Shown here: positions 1-8,011 of the stretch, one piece after another | How the letters are laid out: the number at the start of each line of letters is the position of its first letter | Numbering within the stretch: the stretch's first letter is position 1 | Assembly (NCBI RefSeq): GCF_016908195.1 | Contig: NZ_JAFBDK010000003.1 | Span: 186,001 to 250,000 of the forward strand | Origin: Jeotgalibacillus terrae | Lineage (GTDB): Bacteria; Bacillota; Bacilli; Bacillales; Jeotgalibacillaceae | Length of the DNA: 64,000 nt | Reading direction: 5' to 3' | The notes under the pieces: model-generated | The model's input: the letters and a program-made list of their open reading frames with translations, nothing else | Databases searched by the model: none | What the model was told of the DNA's origin: nothing | Made by a program: the position numbers and the translations under genes

Positions 1-258
1 GTCTGCTTCCTGCACGGCTTCTTCAATGTCCTGAGAAAAACGCAGCCGTTGAAACGCTTTCATTTTTTCGTCCTCAGAAATTTTTTCTTTTGACACCCAG
101 CGATCCATAATGGCATGAAGCTTTGACTCTGCGTCCTGCAGTGCTTGTTCATTGATATCCTGAATCACTGTTTCGTATCCGCCAAGCGCACTCAACATTG
201 CAATCTGATGTCCCATACTTCCTGATCCAATTACCGTTACGTTTTTCCCTTCACTCAT
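1..258 (-). CDS. 3-hydroxyacyl-CoA dehydrogenase, N-terminal part (gene runs off the left edge)
   Basis: The gene starts at 258 with ATG after GGAGGAAGTAAC and is cut by the window edge after 86 codons. The visible part is an NAD-binding Rossmann start: after residue 5 comes VTVIGSGSMGHQIA, the GxGxxG nucleotide-binding loop of the HbdA/FadN-type 3-hydroxyacyl-CoA dehydrogenases, and the second strand ends in an acidic residue (VIQDIN) as expected for NAD rather than NADP. The family oxidises L-3-hydroxyacyl-CoA in beta-oxidation in the cytoplasm. A TetR-type operator lies 18 bases upstream and matches the one before the acyl-CoA dehydrogenase at 3127, so the two transcription units are probably co-regulated. 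Substrate chain length cannot be judged. Confidence 0.88.
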   Translation of the reverse strand, partial: MSEGKNVTVIGSGSMGHQIAMLSALGGYETVIQDINEQALQDAESKLHAIMDRWVSKEKISEDEKMKAFQRLRFSQDIEEAVQEAD

Positions 259-275
259 GTTACTTCCTCCTTTGT

Positions 276-293
276 ACTAACCGGTTGGTATGT
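276..293. promoter_or_regulatory. TetR-type operator upstream of the 3-hydroxyacyl-CoA dehydrogenase
   Basis: The minus strand reads ACATACCAACCGGTTAGT. The same 18-mer with one change (ACATACCGACCGGTTAGT) lies at 3154-3171 before the acyl-CoA dehydrogenase. The core ACCRACCGGT is an imperfect palindrome of the size bound by TetR-family dimers, and a TetR gene lies between the two sites. Assignment of this regulator to these sites is inference. Confidence 0.65.
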
Positions 294-322
294 TTTCTTT
301 GTTAAAAAAAGGCGTGTCAAAA

Positions 323-469
323 TTGAACTGCCTTTGCGAATCGTTTCGCTGCGCTTCAGGCGGATGCTTTCCGGACGGAGGTTGCTGAGCCTCCTCGCCT
401 TCGGCTGTGGGGTCTCAGCTTCCCTCTATTCGTCCCGGAGTCACCGCCTTACGCTCCGCTACACTAAGA
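323..469. repeat. Degenerate intergenic hairpin repeat (family C), long copy
   Basis: A GC-rich stretch unlike the surrounding AT-rich spacer. Its minus strand contains CGGAGCGTAAGGCGGTGACT, then a GCTGAGACCCC block and a GAGGAGGCT block, then GGAAAGC. The order of blocks matches the element at 9478-9611, and the beginning matches a fragment at 6431-6481. Similar GC-rich hairpins are familiar from intergenic regions of Bacillaceae genomes. It has no coding potential. Confidence 0.6.
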
Positions 470-512
470 TAACTTTATAAACGTGAAGCTTAATTTTATC
501 TTTTTTCTAAAC

Positions 513-1076
513 TCACAGCTCGATTCCTTTTAAAATCATGTCTGTAAATAGACGTGCAACTTCTTCTTCAGACTGATCGCCTTCAGGGTTGAACCACTGG
601 TAGCTCCAGTTCGCCATGCCGAGTACGCCGAATGTTGCAATTGACGCATTCAGGTCTGAACGGAACTCCCCTTTTTCAATGCCTTCTTTTAAAAGCTCCT
701 CAATCGTCAGCCGGAACTGATCCCGCTTTGGAATGATCTCAGCAAGACGTTCCTCATTCAGGTTGCGCATTTCCCTGAAAAACACCTTTGCACTTGCACC
801 CTGCGTTTTAATATTGCTGATCAGCATATGCACGATCTCATACAGCTTTGTTTTGCAGTTTTTCGATTCATCCCGCATGATACTTTTCTGCTGCTCAAGT
901 AAATCATTGATATAGCGCAGCTGAATATCCATCAACAGTTCTTCTTTACTGGAGAAGTAATAATAAAACGTCCCCTTTGTCACACCATTGGCTTCGACAA
1001 TATCCTGAATCGACGTTTCACTGAAACCCTTTTTCTCAAATAATCGTATGCTGTGTTCTGTTATTTTTTCCTTCAC
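513..1076 (-). CDS. TetR/AcrR-family transcriptional regulator of the acyl-CoA locus
   Basis: 187 residues. The N-terminal 50 residues form a TetR helix-turn-helix, with the signature GVTKGTFYYYFSSKEELL; the rest is the helical ligand and dimer domain. A GTG nine bases further upstream (1085) is possible, but AGAGG would then sit only one base from it; the GTG at 1076 has normal spacing. The gene lies last in the order acyl-CoA dehydrogenase, SDR, TetR, so it is probably autoregulated through the operator at 3154, and it also precedes the divergent-looking operator at 276. TetR regulators in such loci usually release DNA on binding an acyl-CoA. It is not obviously the B. subtilis FadR orthologue. 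Confidence 0.85.
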   Translation of the reverse strand: MKEKITEHSIRLFEKKGFSETSIQDIVEANGVTKGTFYYYFSSKEELLMDIQLRYINDLLEQQKSIMRDESKNCKTKLYEIVHMLISNIKTQGASAKVFFREMRNLNEERLAEIIPKRDQFRLTIEELLKEGIEKGEFRSDLNASIATFGVLGMANWSYQWFNPEGDQSEEEVARLFTDMILKGIEL

Positions 1077-1127
1077 TGTCTTCACGCCTCTGTTTTAAAA
1101 GTATGGCTCAAATTGTATCACATGCCC

Positions 1128-1901
1128 TTACATGGCATGCGTGCCGCCATCGACGATCAGCACGTCCCCTGTCACATAAGCAGATGCTTTTGACGCAAGG
1201 AATAAGGCTGCACCCTTCAGGTCATCATCAGATCCGAACCGCTTCATCGGTGTTACTTCCATGATCGGATCCTTCCCCTGATCAATGATCGCTTTTGACA
1301 TCTTCGTTGGGAAAAAGCCTGGCGCAATCGCATTGACATTGATATTGTGCCTGCCCCATTTAACAGCGAGATCCTTCGTCATCGTAATGACCGCACCCTT
1401 ACTTGTGTTGTAGCCGATCGTATCCATTACCCGTGGATCCGTCCCGCCAAGCCCTGCAACAGAGGCGATGTTAATGATTTTTCCTGACTGCTGCTCAATC
1501 ATTTTTCTCCCTGCAGCCTGGCTCATCAAAAATGTACCTGTCACATTCACATCCATGACTTTCTTCCATGCTTCAAGCGGCATCTCTTCAGCACGCGCTC
1601 CCCATGTCGCGCCACTGTTATTTACTAAAATATCAATCGAACCAAACGTTTCTACTGTCTCATCCACCACGCGCTGCGCATCAGCTGGATCAGAGATATC
1701 ACACTGCAGTGCTAGTGTTTTGACACCCAGGTTCGCTAAACGGTCAGCCACTTCCTGACACGCCTCAAGCTTTCTTGAACAAATCACCACATTCGCTCCA
1801 GCCTCAGCAAACCCTTCAGTAATCTGCTCACCCAGGCCACGTCCGCCACCAGTCACAAGTGCCGTCTTTCCAGTCAGATCAAACAATTCCATTACCTTCA
1901 T
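1128..1901 (-). CDS. Short-chain dehydrogenase/reductase (SDR), acyl-CoA locus
   Basis: 257 residues, a full-length classical SDR. The cofactor loop TGGGRGLG is at residues 17-24, NNSGA at about 94-98, the catalytic serine in IASVAG at about 147, and the YxxxK pair (YNTSK) at 164-168. Arg in position to follow the second strand (SRKLE) suggests possible NADP use. The ATG overlaps the stop of the acyl-CoA dehydrogenase (ATGA at 1898-1901) and is preceded by GGGAGG, so the two genes are translationally coupled. In this context it probably oxidises or reduces a hydroxyacyl/ketoacyl intermediate; the exact substrate is unknown. Confidence 0.9.
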   Translation of the reverse strand: MKVMELFDLTGKTALVTGGGRGLGEQITEGFAEAGANVVICSRKLEACQEVADRLANLGVKTLALQCDISDPADAQRVVDETVETFGSIDILVNNSGATWGARAEEMPLEAWKKVMDVNVTGTFLMSQAAGRKMIEQQSGKIINIASVAGLGGTDPRVMDTIGYNTSKGAVITMTKDLAVKWGRHNINVNAIAPGFFPTKMSKAIIDQGKDPIMEVTPMKRFGSDDDLKGAALFLASKASAYVTGDVLIVDGGTHAM

Positions 1902-3127
1902 CTTTCATTCCTCCCAGTTCCCTGATATTTCTTCAATTCAAGCCTGCCAATCTGAGCGCGGTGCACCTCATCCGGTCCATCCGCGAGCCGGAGCGTTCTT
2001 GCACTCGCCCAGTGAGCAGCCAATGGGAAATCTTCTGATACACCCGCTGCACCAAGCGCCTGTATCGCACGGTCAATAACCTTTAGTGCCATTGAAGGCG
2101 CAACGACTTTAATCATCGCAATCTCCGCTTTTGCCACCTTATTGCCAACCGTGTCCATCATATTAGCAGCCTTCAGCGTCAGCAGTCTCGCCTGCTCAAT
2201 CTCAATCCGTGAATCCGCAATCCATTCACGGATCACGCCCTGGCTCGCCAGCGGCTTGCCAAATGCATGACGGTCGACGACACGCTTACATAACTCCTCA
2301 AGCGCTCGTTCTGCTGCCCCTATCAGCCTCATACAATGGTGAATCCGTCCAGGCCCAAGCCTCCCCTGCGCAATCGCAAATCCTTTTCCCTCACCTAAAA
2401 TCATATTCTCTGCCGGCACCCTGACATTTTCAAACGTAATCTCCCCGTGGCCATGCGGCGCATGATCATAGCCAAACACCGGCAGCATCCGTTCAATTGT
2501 CACACCCGGCGCATCAAGTGGCACGAGAACCATTGACTGCTGCTCATACTTATCAGCACCAGGATCTGTTTTTCCCATCACGATCCCAATCTTACATCTA
2601 GGATCTCCTGCACCTGACGACCACCACTTACGGCCATTAATCACATATTCATCACCATCACGCTCAATCCGCGCTTCAATATTCGTCGCGTCAGATGAAG
2701 CCACATTCGGCTCCGTCATCGAAAAGCACGAACGGATCTCTCCGGCAAGCAGCGGCTTTAGCCATTTTTCCTTCTGCTCATCTGTTCCGTACCGCACCAA
2801 CACTTCCATGTTGCCGGTATCCGGTGCATTACAATTGAATACCTCCGGACCAATCATCGAACGCCCCATAATCTCACAAAGCGGTGCGTACTCCACGTTG
2901 CTTAGGCCAGCCCCGTACTCGCTCTCAGGCAAAAATAAATTCCACAGCCCCTCAGCCTTTGCTTTTTCCTTCAGCTCCTGCATCATTGGCGGCACTTTAC
3001 TCCAGCGGTTACCCCCTTCACTTACTTGCCGCTCATACAATGCTTCATTCGGATATACATGCTCTTCCATGAATTTGTTGAGCTTCTTCTCAAGATCTTT
3101 TACCTTAGCAGAATACGAAAAATCCAT
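1898..3127 (-). CDS. Acyl-CoA dehydrogenase, ACAD10/11-like
   Basis: 409 residues, the normal length of the flavoprotein family. The order is a helical N-terminal domain, a central beta domain with [16 protein letters not shown] (the conserved TEP and SSD of FAD/substrate binding) and [11 protein letters not shown], then a C-terminal helical domain with [17 protein letters not shown] and the conserved [21 protein letters not shown] end typical of the ACAD10/11 branch. It introduces the 2,3 double bond in acyl-CoA, passing electrons to ETF. ATG follows AAGGGGATGGAAAG. It is the first gene of a probable operon with the SDR and the TetR gene, and has a TetR-type operator 27 bases upstream. Confidence 0.93.
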   Translation of the reverse strand: MDFSYSAKVKDLEKKLNKFMEEHVYPNEALYERQVSEGGNRWSKVPPMMQELKEKAKAEGLWNLFLPESEYGAGLSNVEYAPLCEIMGRSMIGPEVFNCNAPDTGNMEVLVRYGTDEQKEKWLKPLLAGEIRSCFSMTEPNVASSDATNIEARIERDGDEYVINGRKWWSSGAGDPRCKIGIVMGKTDPGADKYEQQSMVLVPLDAPGVTIERMLPVFGYDHAPHGHGEITFENVRVPAENMILGEGKGFAIAQGRLGPGRIHHCMRLIGAAERALEELCKRVVDRHAFGKPLASQGVIREWIADSRIEIEQARLLTLKAANMMDTVGNKVAKAEIAMIKVVAPSMALKVIDRAIQALGAAGVSEDFPLAAHWASARTLRLADGPDEVHRAQIGRLELKKYQGTGRNER

Positions 3128-3153
3128 CTTTCCATCCCCTTTTGACCTTACTA

Positions 3154-3171
3154 ACTAACCGGTCGGTATGT
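3154..3171. promoter_or_regulatory. TetR-type operator upstream of the acyl-CoA dehydrogenase operon
   Basis: The minus strand reads ACATACCGACCGGTTAGT, containing the near-perfect palindrome ACCGACCGGTTAG. It differs at one base from the site at 276-293. Its position just before the translation start of the first operon gene suits repression. The resemblance to operators reported for fatty-acid TetR regulators such as Thermus PfmR is from memory. Confidence 0.68.
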
Positions 3172-3299
3172 ATATTTTTAGTATAACTGATTTGAGTGAA
3201 TTATCAAATAAATTAATTTTAAAGATGGAAATATATGATAGACTGTCATTGTCTCAATTTATTGAATAAAGGTTAATAAATTTTTGTGGGGGTATCGTT

Positions 3300-3602
3300 G
3301 TGTGGATTATACTGGGGTTTATCGCAATCGCAGCAACATTGATTAATATTTATTTATTTTCAACAGGAAAGGATTATAGACTTGCCATGGCAGCAGGGTT
3401 GTCATTTACAGCACTTACACTTTGCGCTGAAATCAGCTTTGTAGCGGGACAGGCAGAAAGAGAAGACTGGTCAGCCGTCAGGGAAGTCGTTCATTATCAA
3501 TGGGCATTGTGGGGTTTAACAATTGCTTCTATCTTTATCAATGTATTGCCTGTATTAATAGAGCGGAAAGATAAGAAGAACAAACTTAACGCTACTTCAT
3601 AA
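3300..3602 (+). CDS. Small integral membrane protein of unknown function
   Basis: 100 residues starting with GTG after GTGGGGGTATC. Three hydrophobic segments are visible: residues 1-20, about 28-49 and about 68-86, followed by a lysine-rich cytoplasmic tail (ERKDKKNK). I do not recognise a named family with certainty. It stands alone between the divergent acyl-CoA operon and a GNAT gene. The reading frame is supported by good composition and by the ribosome binding site rather than by a known motif. Confidence 0.65.
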   Translation: MWIILGFIAIAATLINIYLFSTGKDYRLAMAAGLSFTALTLCAEISFVAGQAEREDWSAVREVVHYQWALWGLTIASIFINVLPVLIERKDKKNKLNATS

Positions 3603-3690
3603 ACGTGAAAACGGTCCTGTACTATTAACATTTATGGATATTTATTTTACATTATTTGTTATTATAAGTTCATATAGGCATACTAGTTTT

Positions 3691-3750
3691 ATACTTCTGA
3701 ATGTACATGTATAGTGATTGTTCACCTTCGTTTTTAGGACGGGGAGGAAT
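3691..3750. repeat. Intergenic repeat family A, copy 1
   Basis: Contains TATACTTCTGAATGTACAT, a GTTCA block and the terminal TAGGACGGGGAGGAATT. The same order appears at 27846-27906, and the right half recurs at 32869-32925 and 43126-43178. The rest of 3603-3885 holds no supported gene. Confidence 0.5.
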
Positions 3751-3885
3751 TTTAAAGTTAACAACAAAGTTATGGAGTGTATATTACATAGTGAGTGGAG
3801 TGATGTCTCATGGCATATAAGCTGAATTACGATAAAAAGTTTGGTTTCGAATTAAAGGAAAAAATATTATTGAGGAGATGTCACT

Positions 3886-4452
3886 TTGAAATTGAAAGAG
3901 GAAAAATTTAATTATATTTCAGAAACAGAAAGATTAATAATAAGACCATTAAAGATAGATGACTATGAAAATTGGTTAAATGAATTTAAAAACCGGCATC
4001 CATCACAAAATCGTTACGATAAAGGAAAAATAAATATGACTGAGTGTACACTGGAGTGGTTTCATAGTTTGGTAGATAAACACCAAGAGTTAGCACTTAC
4101 AGACACTGCTCACGTTTTTGGTGTATTTAGAAAAGAAATTGGTACACACTTGGGCATGGTTGATTTTTCAACTTTAGCAAGAGATGGTTTCCAATGGGGA
4201 AGGATAGGATATGCCATCCATAATCAGTATTGGAAAAAGGGTTATGGCAAAGAAGCAGTAAAAGAAGCGCTTAATATTGCATTTAAACATTTGAAATTCC
4301 ATCGTGTTGAAGCACATATTAATATTGATAATACTCCTTCTATACACTTAGCTGAAAGTGTAGGAATGGAATTTGAATGTATGCGTAAAGGTTTTATATA
4401 CGAAAATAGTGAATGGACTGACCATTTAGTTTATTATAAAAACTCAAAATAG
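3886..4452 (+). CDS. GNAT acetyltransferase, RimJ/RimL-like
   Basis: 188 residues starting with TTG, eight bases after GAGGAGATG. It begins with the usual ETERLIIRPLKIDDYENW of the GNAT_3 group. The acetyl-CoA binding segment is WKKGYGKEAVKEALNIAF (motif A, here GYGKEA), followed by the motif B part HRVEAHINIDNTPSIHLAESVGM. Members acetylate ribosomal-protein N-termini, antibiotics or small amines; nothing here specifies which. The gene is AT-rich relative to its neighbours and is monocistronic, ending at a bidirectional terminator. Confidence 0.85.
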   Translation: MKLKEEKFNYISETERLIIRPLKIDDYENWLNEFKNRHPSQNRYDKGKINMTECTLEWFHSLVDKHQELALTDTAHVFGVFRKEIGTHLGMVDFSTLARDGFQWGRIGYAIHNQYWKKGYGKEAVKEALNIAFKHLKFHRVEAHINIDNTPSIHLAESVGMEFECMRKGFIYENSEWTDHLVYYKNSK

Positions 4453-4482
4453 TTTTTTCACCATTTATACTATTGTTGACCA

Positions 4483-4509
4483 AGAGAACTCACAAAAAAG
4501 GAGTTCTCT
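4483..4509. terminator. Bidirectional terminator between convergent genes
   Basis: Perfect nine-base arms AGAGAACTC and GAGTTCTCT around a nine-base A-rich loop, followed on the plus strand by ATTTTAT; the minus strand has a T-rich loop side. It sits between the GNAT gene and the convergent lipoprotein gene. Confidence 0.75.
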
Positions 4510-4519
4510 ATTTTATATC

Positions 4520-4864
4520 TTATTCCTGGGGATTATTTTCAAGTAAAAATTTTTTCAATTCTTCAATATCATTTGTTTCATACACCAAATCTTTGCTATC
4601 AAAAACGAAATATGAGGGCAATGTATCAATTTTTAAGTATGGAAAATTTTCTTCAGCTCTATCTTGTGATTCTGCAATTGAGTATGAATATAAATTCCTT
4701 ACTCCTGCTTCCCATAATGATTCACTAATATCTTCATCACCAACTTGATACAAATGATATCGATCCTCTGACTGCGATGTTAAACCATCTTTCTCATAAT
4801 CATTTCCGCATCCAGTGAGAATAAGTAATAATATTAAAGTAAGTAAGAACCTTGTGAGCTTCAT
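4520..4864 (-). CDS. Small lipoprotein with a thioredoxin-like C-terminus (uncertain)
   Basis: 114 residues from the ATG at 4864, the start with correct spacing to AGAGGAT; longer in-frame starts lack a site. The signal peptide MKLTRFLLTLILLLILTGCG carries a lipobox LTGC, so the protein should be anchored by the cysteine on the outer face. The C-terminal half (LPSYFVFDSKDLVYETNDIEELKKFL) resembles the last strands and helix of thioredoxin folds, where a phrase like 'PT-F-v-D--g-v-y-t' precedes a terminal helix, but no CxxC is present. Function is unknown. Confidence 0.7.
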   Translation of the reverse strand: MKLTRFLLTLILLLILTGCGNDYEKDGLTSQSEDRYHLYQVGDEDISESLWEAGVRNLYSYSIAESQDRAEENFPYLKIDTLPSYFVFDSKDLVYETNDIEELKKFLLENNPQE

Positions 4865-4945
4865 GATCATCAATCCTCTCAAGCAATGGTTGACCATTTG
4901 ATGTCATATGGTCATTCTTATGTTATTAGAGTATATGATGTTATT

Positions 4946-5578
4946 TTAGTAAGTCGGAACCTCCAATGACTCAACCATCTTCACCAGTTCCTCCTCAGTC
5001 AAACGATTATTCTGCTCCCCTTCTTCATGAATCACATCCATGGAGTAATGATAGCCCGTCTCTTCATCCAGCCAGTTGACCATTTGCGAGAAACCATAAT
5101 CGGTATAATCAGCTGTGGAACCATCTGATAATGTGAGCTGTTGAACGTCAGATTCGTTCGCATATTCTACATCTATTCCGCCAGGTTCGACCAGCAGATA
5201 CATATGAATATTGTCACCGTAGAAGAATTGTTCAATCGCAAGCTCGTCTTCAGACAATTGCGCTGTTTCAATTGAACTTGACGCAGATCCATTGTTTTCA
5301 GCTGATTCTTTTAATTGATTGGCATCTCTCATACGTACTTCCACATTGCCACGAACTTTTTCTACTTCAAATGGCAGATATTCAGGTACTTTGAGCTTAT
5401 CCTTTACGGAAGCTGGTATGTCTTTCGAAAGTTCGAGTGGCAGTTCTGATAAGATTTTTGCAGACTGGTTCATTTGTTGGTCTTCCTGTGAACCTGCCTG
5501 AATGTTTTTCGCTATAAAATACCCTGCAGTCATTAAGATCACTACTGCTGCAATCGTGATGAAGTATTTTGGTTTAAT
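4946..5578 (-). CDS. Membrane-anchored extracytoplasmic protein; probable ATT start codon
   Basis: From the first conventional start (GTG at 5542) the protein would lack a complete membrane anchor. In frame upstream there are 12 more codons back to an ATT at 5576-5578, eight bases after a strong AGGAGG, and an in-frame stop lies just before. From the ATT the protein has 210 residues and a normal uncleaved N-terminal signal anchor (KPKYFITIAAVVILMTAGYF). The extracellular part is acidic with no recognised catalytic motif; it contains VPEYLPFEVEKVRGNVEVR and ends with a helix ELVKMVESLEV, a layout seen in DUF4367-like anti-sigma-associated or germination-type domains. Family assignment is tentative. 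Confidence 0.65.
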   Translation of the reverse strand: MKPKYFITIAAVVILMTAGYFIAKNIQAGSQEDQQMNQSAKILSELPLELSKDIPASVKDKLKVPEYLPFEVEKVRGNVEVRMRDANQLKESAENNGSASSSIETAQLSEDELAIEQFFYGDNIHMYLLVEPGGIDVEYANESDVQQLTLSDGSTADYTDYGFSQMVNWLDEETGYHYSMDVIHEEGEQNNRLTEEELVKMVESLEVPTY

Positions 5579-5819
5579 TGATAACCCCTCCTATGTTTTA
5601 TCGGTAGTAAGTCATAACATCATAGCGCTTCTAAAATGTGGATTATATCCCAGTTAGCAGGAACTCTATGCCTATATGGTACAGAAATTTTCGTTTTCTT
5701 TCTATGCATTCATGTTATTTTTTTCTAGTTCTGGCCTGATCCTCACATGATACTGATGGACCTTTTGAAACTAATCCCATTCAATTTCGTCAAATTTATA
5801 TATAAAAGGGGGAATTCCA

Positions 5820-6371
5820 TTGAGAAAACTGAGCGTTGTTTCAGCTTTCATGTTTTTACTCGTGAGTTTATCCGGTTGCCAACAAAACAATCAGGTTGAT
5901 TATGAAACGGAAGCTGAAGTCATCGACGGAGACTTTATCTATCGGCTTTCTACAGAAAAAGCAGCATACGGTAAGGACGAACCAGTAACCATATATGCCG
6001 AATTAGAATATACAGGTGATCAGGAAGAAATTGAAATTACGCATGCAGATTCTCCATTCTCTTTTCCAATGATTGAGACGACGAGGAATTACGAAATCGA
6101 CTACATGATGCAAGAACCATTGGTGTCTACAACCCTAACGAGAGGAGAGCCGCTCCGTGAAGAATATAGTGGTGGCCAAGTCACTTACAGTTACAAAGAT
6201 GAAGAGGAATATATAGCATTTCTGGAGCAGTTTACGGATCAGAGGTTTCCGGAGGGACATTATGTCGTGACTGGTATTGCAGATTTTAATGTTCCGGATA
6301 ACGAAGGCCCTGGTGAAGATATAGAGTATAATATAAGAGCAGAGATTGAATTTAGTGTTGATCGCAATTGA
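5820..6371 (+). CDS. Secreted lipoprotein of unknown function
   Basis: 183 residues starting with TTG after AAGGGGGAATTCCA. The signal peptide ends in a lipobox, SLSGCQQNN, giving a lipid-anchored protein. The mature part looks like an immunoglobulin-type beta sandwich: STEKAAYGKDEPVTIYAELEYTG resembles the repeated strand pattern of intracellular proteinase-inhibitor (BsuPI-like) domains in Bacillus lipoproteins, which also carry 'y--gepv-i-l---n'. No catalytic residues are seen. It is monocistronic. The domain comparison is from memory only. Confidence 0.75.
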   Translation: MRKLSVVSAFMFLLVSLSGCQQNNQVDYETEAEVIDGDFIYRLSTEKAAYGKDEPVTIYAELEYTGDQEEIEITHADSPFSFPMIETTRNYEIDYMMQEPLVSTTLTRGEPLREEYSGGQVTYSYKDEEEYIAFLEQFTDQRFPEGHYVVTGIADFNVPDNEGPGEDIEYNIRAEIEFSVDRN

Positions 6372-6430
6372 AAAAGAGCCTGAGGCAAAACGATGATATT
6401 TGTTGTTTGAATGACTTTTTATTGAAATAA

Positions 6431-6481
6431 ATCTTAGTGGAACGGAGCGTAAGGTGGTGACTCCGGGACGATTAGAGGCTG
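6431..6481. repeat. Truncated copy of the family C hairpin repeat
   Basis: CTTAGTGGAACGGAGCGTAA and the following GGTGGTGACTCCGGGACGA match the start of the element at 323-469 (read on the minus strand) with few changes. The rest of the element is missing here, so it is a decayed or partial copy. Confidence 0.55.
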
Positions 6482-6509
6482 AGACAATTTTTATAATGAC
6501 CCAGCCTCT
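6474..6509 (-). terminator. Terminator-like stem downstream of the DUF418 gene
   Basis: AGAGGCTG at 6474-6481 pairs with CAGCCTCT at 6502-6509 around a 20-base AT-rich loop. It lies 12 bases beyond the stop of the minus-strand DUF418 gene. No clean T-run follows, so it is a moderate candidate. Confidence 0.45.
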
Positions 6510-6521
6510 CTCTTCCTCTAT

Positions 6522-7751
6522 TTACGCCGCCTTCGAATGCTTCTTTTCACCCGAATACGTCCACTTTCTCCACACGAACTCCATCGGTCCCTGCTTGTAT
6601 CGCTTCAGCAGCATGTGACTCAGCACAACCTGGATGCTGTAAATCGCAATCGCAATCAGCACGCCCTGTGATTTCGACACCTGGCCGAATAATCCAAAAC
6701 CGTAGCCGTTAAAAATGATTACTGCAATGATAGACTGCATTAAATAATTCGTCAGTGCCATCCGGCCAACTGAAGCAAATGGCATCAGCATCTTTTCAAC
6801 AGATGATTTTTTTGTAACTAAGACAATCGCTGCTACATAAAACAGCATGAGGAGCGGCCCTCCAAGAACATTCAGGCCTTCAGCAAGCGGTACAGTCAAA
6901 TAAGGCGCCCAGTCAAACAGATTGTATCCAATTGCTACAGACAGGCCTACAAGAGGTGCACCCACAAGCAGTCCAACCCACATCACCTTTTTCCAACGCT
7001 TGATATTGTGTTCAATCTCCGTGAACATGCCTGTTTTCCCCAGATACAGACCGATCAAAAACAACGGTAAAATCGTCGGCACTAAAAACAGGACCTGTAA
7101 TAAAATCAGGACGACTTCATTTGTAAAACGGAAAGCAAGAATTTCTCCAAAGCTCCCGTTTGCCATCACTGAAGCAGCAAGATCAGCAGTATGATTCAGG
7201 TTTTCAAGTGACTCCATTTCCCCGCTCACCATCATATTCATCCCGATACTGCTCAATAACATCAGTGCTGTCATCATAAAAGCACCAAAAGCAAAAAGCG
7301 AGATCACCCAGATCTTAATTGTTTTTGCAGACCGCTCAATAAATAACGGGAGCAAAAATCCTGTAATCGCATATGTATGTAAAATATCGCCCGACCAGAT
7401 AAATATCAGATGGACAAGTCCAATCAGCAGCAGAAACACCAGACGGCGCATAAACATTTTCCTTGCCGGTAGTCCCCGTTTCATCAGACGACTGTAAAAA
7501 ATATAAAACCCAAGACCAAACAGCATTGAAAACATGGGATAAAACTTCCCATCCACAAAAAATGCTGTCATGAGTGTGAGTGCAGCATTCATCGCGCCCT
7601 CAGGCAGGCTGGCCCCCTCAACTAAATCCCTGACCTCTGTAAAAACAGGTGTCTTAAACGCAATCATATTCGCAATCAAAATCCCAAACAGTGCAAACCC
7701 ACGGATAATATCGAGCGTGTGGATCCGTTCTTTCAGTGAAACTGAGTTCAT
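6522..7751 (-). CDS. DUF418-family polytopic membrane protein
   Basis: 409 residues from the ATG at 7751, which has GGAGG eight bases upstream; a TTG 15 bases earlier would overlap that site. The N-terminus RIHTLDIIRGFALFGILIANM is the hallmark of DUF418 (YeiB-like) proteins, with 'D-iRGfAl-GIl--N'. About ten membrane segments follow, and the C-terminal part LTNYLMQSIIAVIIFNGYGFGLFG plus GPMEFVWRKWTY matches the end of the DUF418 domain (gP-EwlWR--ty). The family has no established biochemical role; it is distantly related to acyltransferase-3-type membrane proteins. Monocistronic. Confidence 0.9.
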   Translation of the reverse strand: MNSVSLKERIHTLDIIRGFALFGILIANMIAFKTPVFTEVRDLVEGASLPEGAMNAALTLMTAFFVDGKFYPMFSMLFGLGFYIFYSRLMKRGLPARKMFMRRLVFLLLIGLVHLIFIWSGDILHTYAITGFLLPLFIERSAKTIKIWVISLFAFGAFMMTALMLLSSIGMNMMVSGEMESLENLNHTADLAASVMANGSFGEILAFRFTNEVVLILLQVLFLVPTILPLFLIGLYLGKTGMFTEIEHNIKRWKKVMWVGLLVGAPLVGLSVAIGYNLFDWAPYLTVPLAEGLNVLGGPLLMLFYVAAIVLVTKKSSVEKMLMPFASVGRMALTNYLMQSIIAVIIFNGYGFGLFGQVSKSQGVLIAIAIYSIQVVLSHMLLKRYKQGPMEFVWRKWTYSGEKKHSKAA

Positions 7752-7919
7752 TGTGCCAGCCTCCAATTTTTCATTCTGATTTCATCTTAATTCAACGTGC
7801 CTCATTAGACAATCAGAATTTGGAAATTATCATGACGATTCTTAAATAGCCCGATCAATTGATACAGAGTTTGATGATCTTAAATAAATATCTTCCTTTC
7901 TGTGCTCAACTACATTAAA

Positions 7920-7946
7920 AAGAACTCCCTTTTAGAAGGAGTTCTT
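7920..7946 (-). terminator. Hairpin downstream of the XRE/MEDS-like gene
   Basis: AAGAACTCC and GGAGTTCTT form nine perfect base pairs; on the minus strand the stem is followed by TTTTAATG. It lies about 65 bases beyond the stop of the minus-strand gene at 8012, so it probably ends that transcript; a weaker TT run allows function in the other direction too. Confidence 0.6.
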
Positions 7947-8011
7947 ATTATCAGACTATATCATTCTTATTGCAGCCAGGTATAATAGCGTTAGCTGATT
8001 GATGGTCGGCA

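Noticed and set aside
513-1085. FadR orthologue of B. subtilis
   Set aside because: The sequence after the HTH differs and the operator does not match the FadR consensus; another TetR family member is more likely.
3810-3911. 33-codon frame (MAYKLNYDKKFGFEL...) before the GNAT gene
   Set aside because: It has a poor ribosome binding site, overlaps the start of the GNAT gene in another frame and has no recognised motif; it may be a gene remnant.
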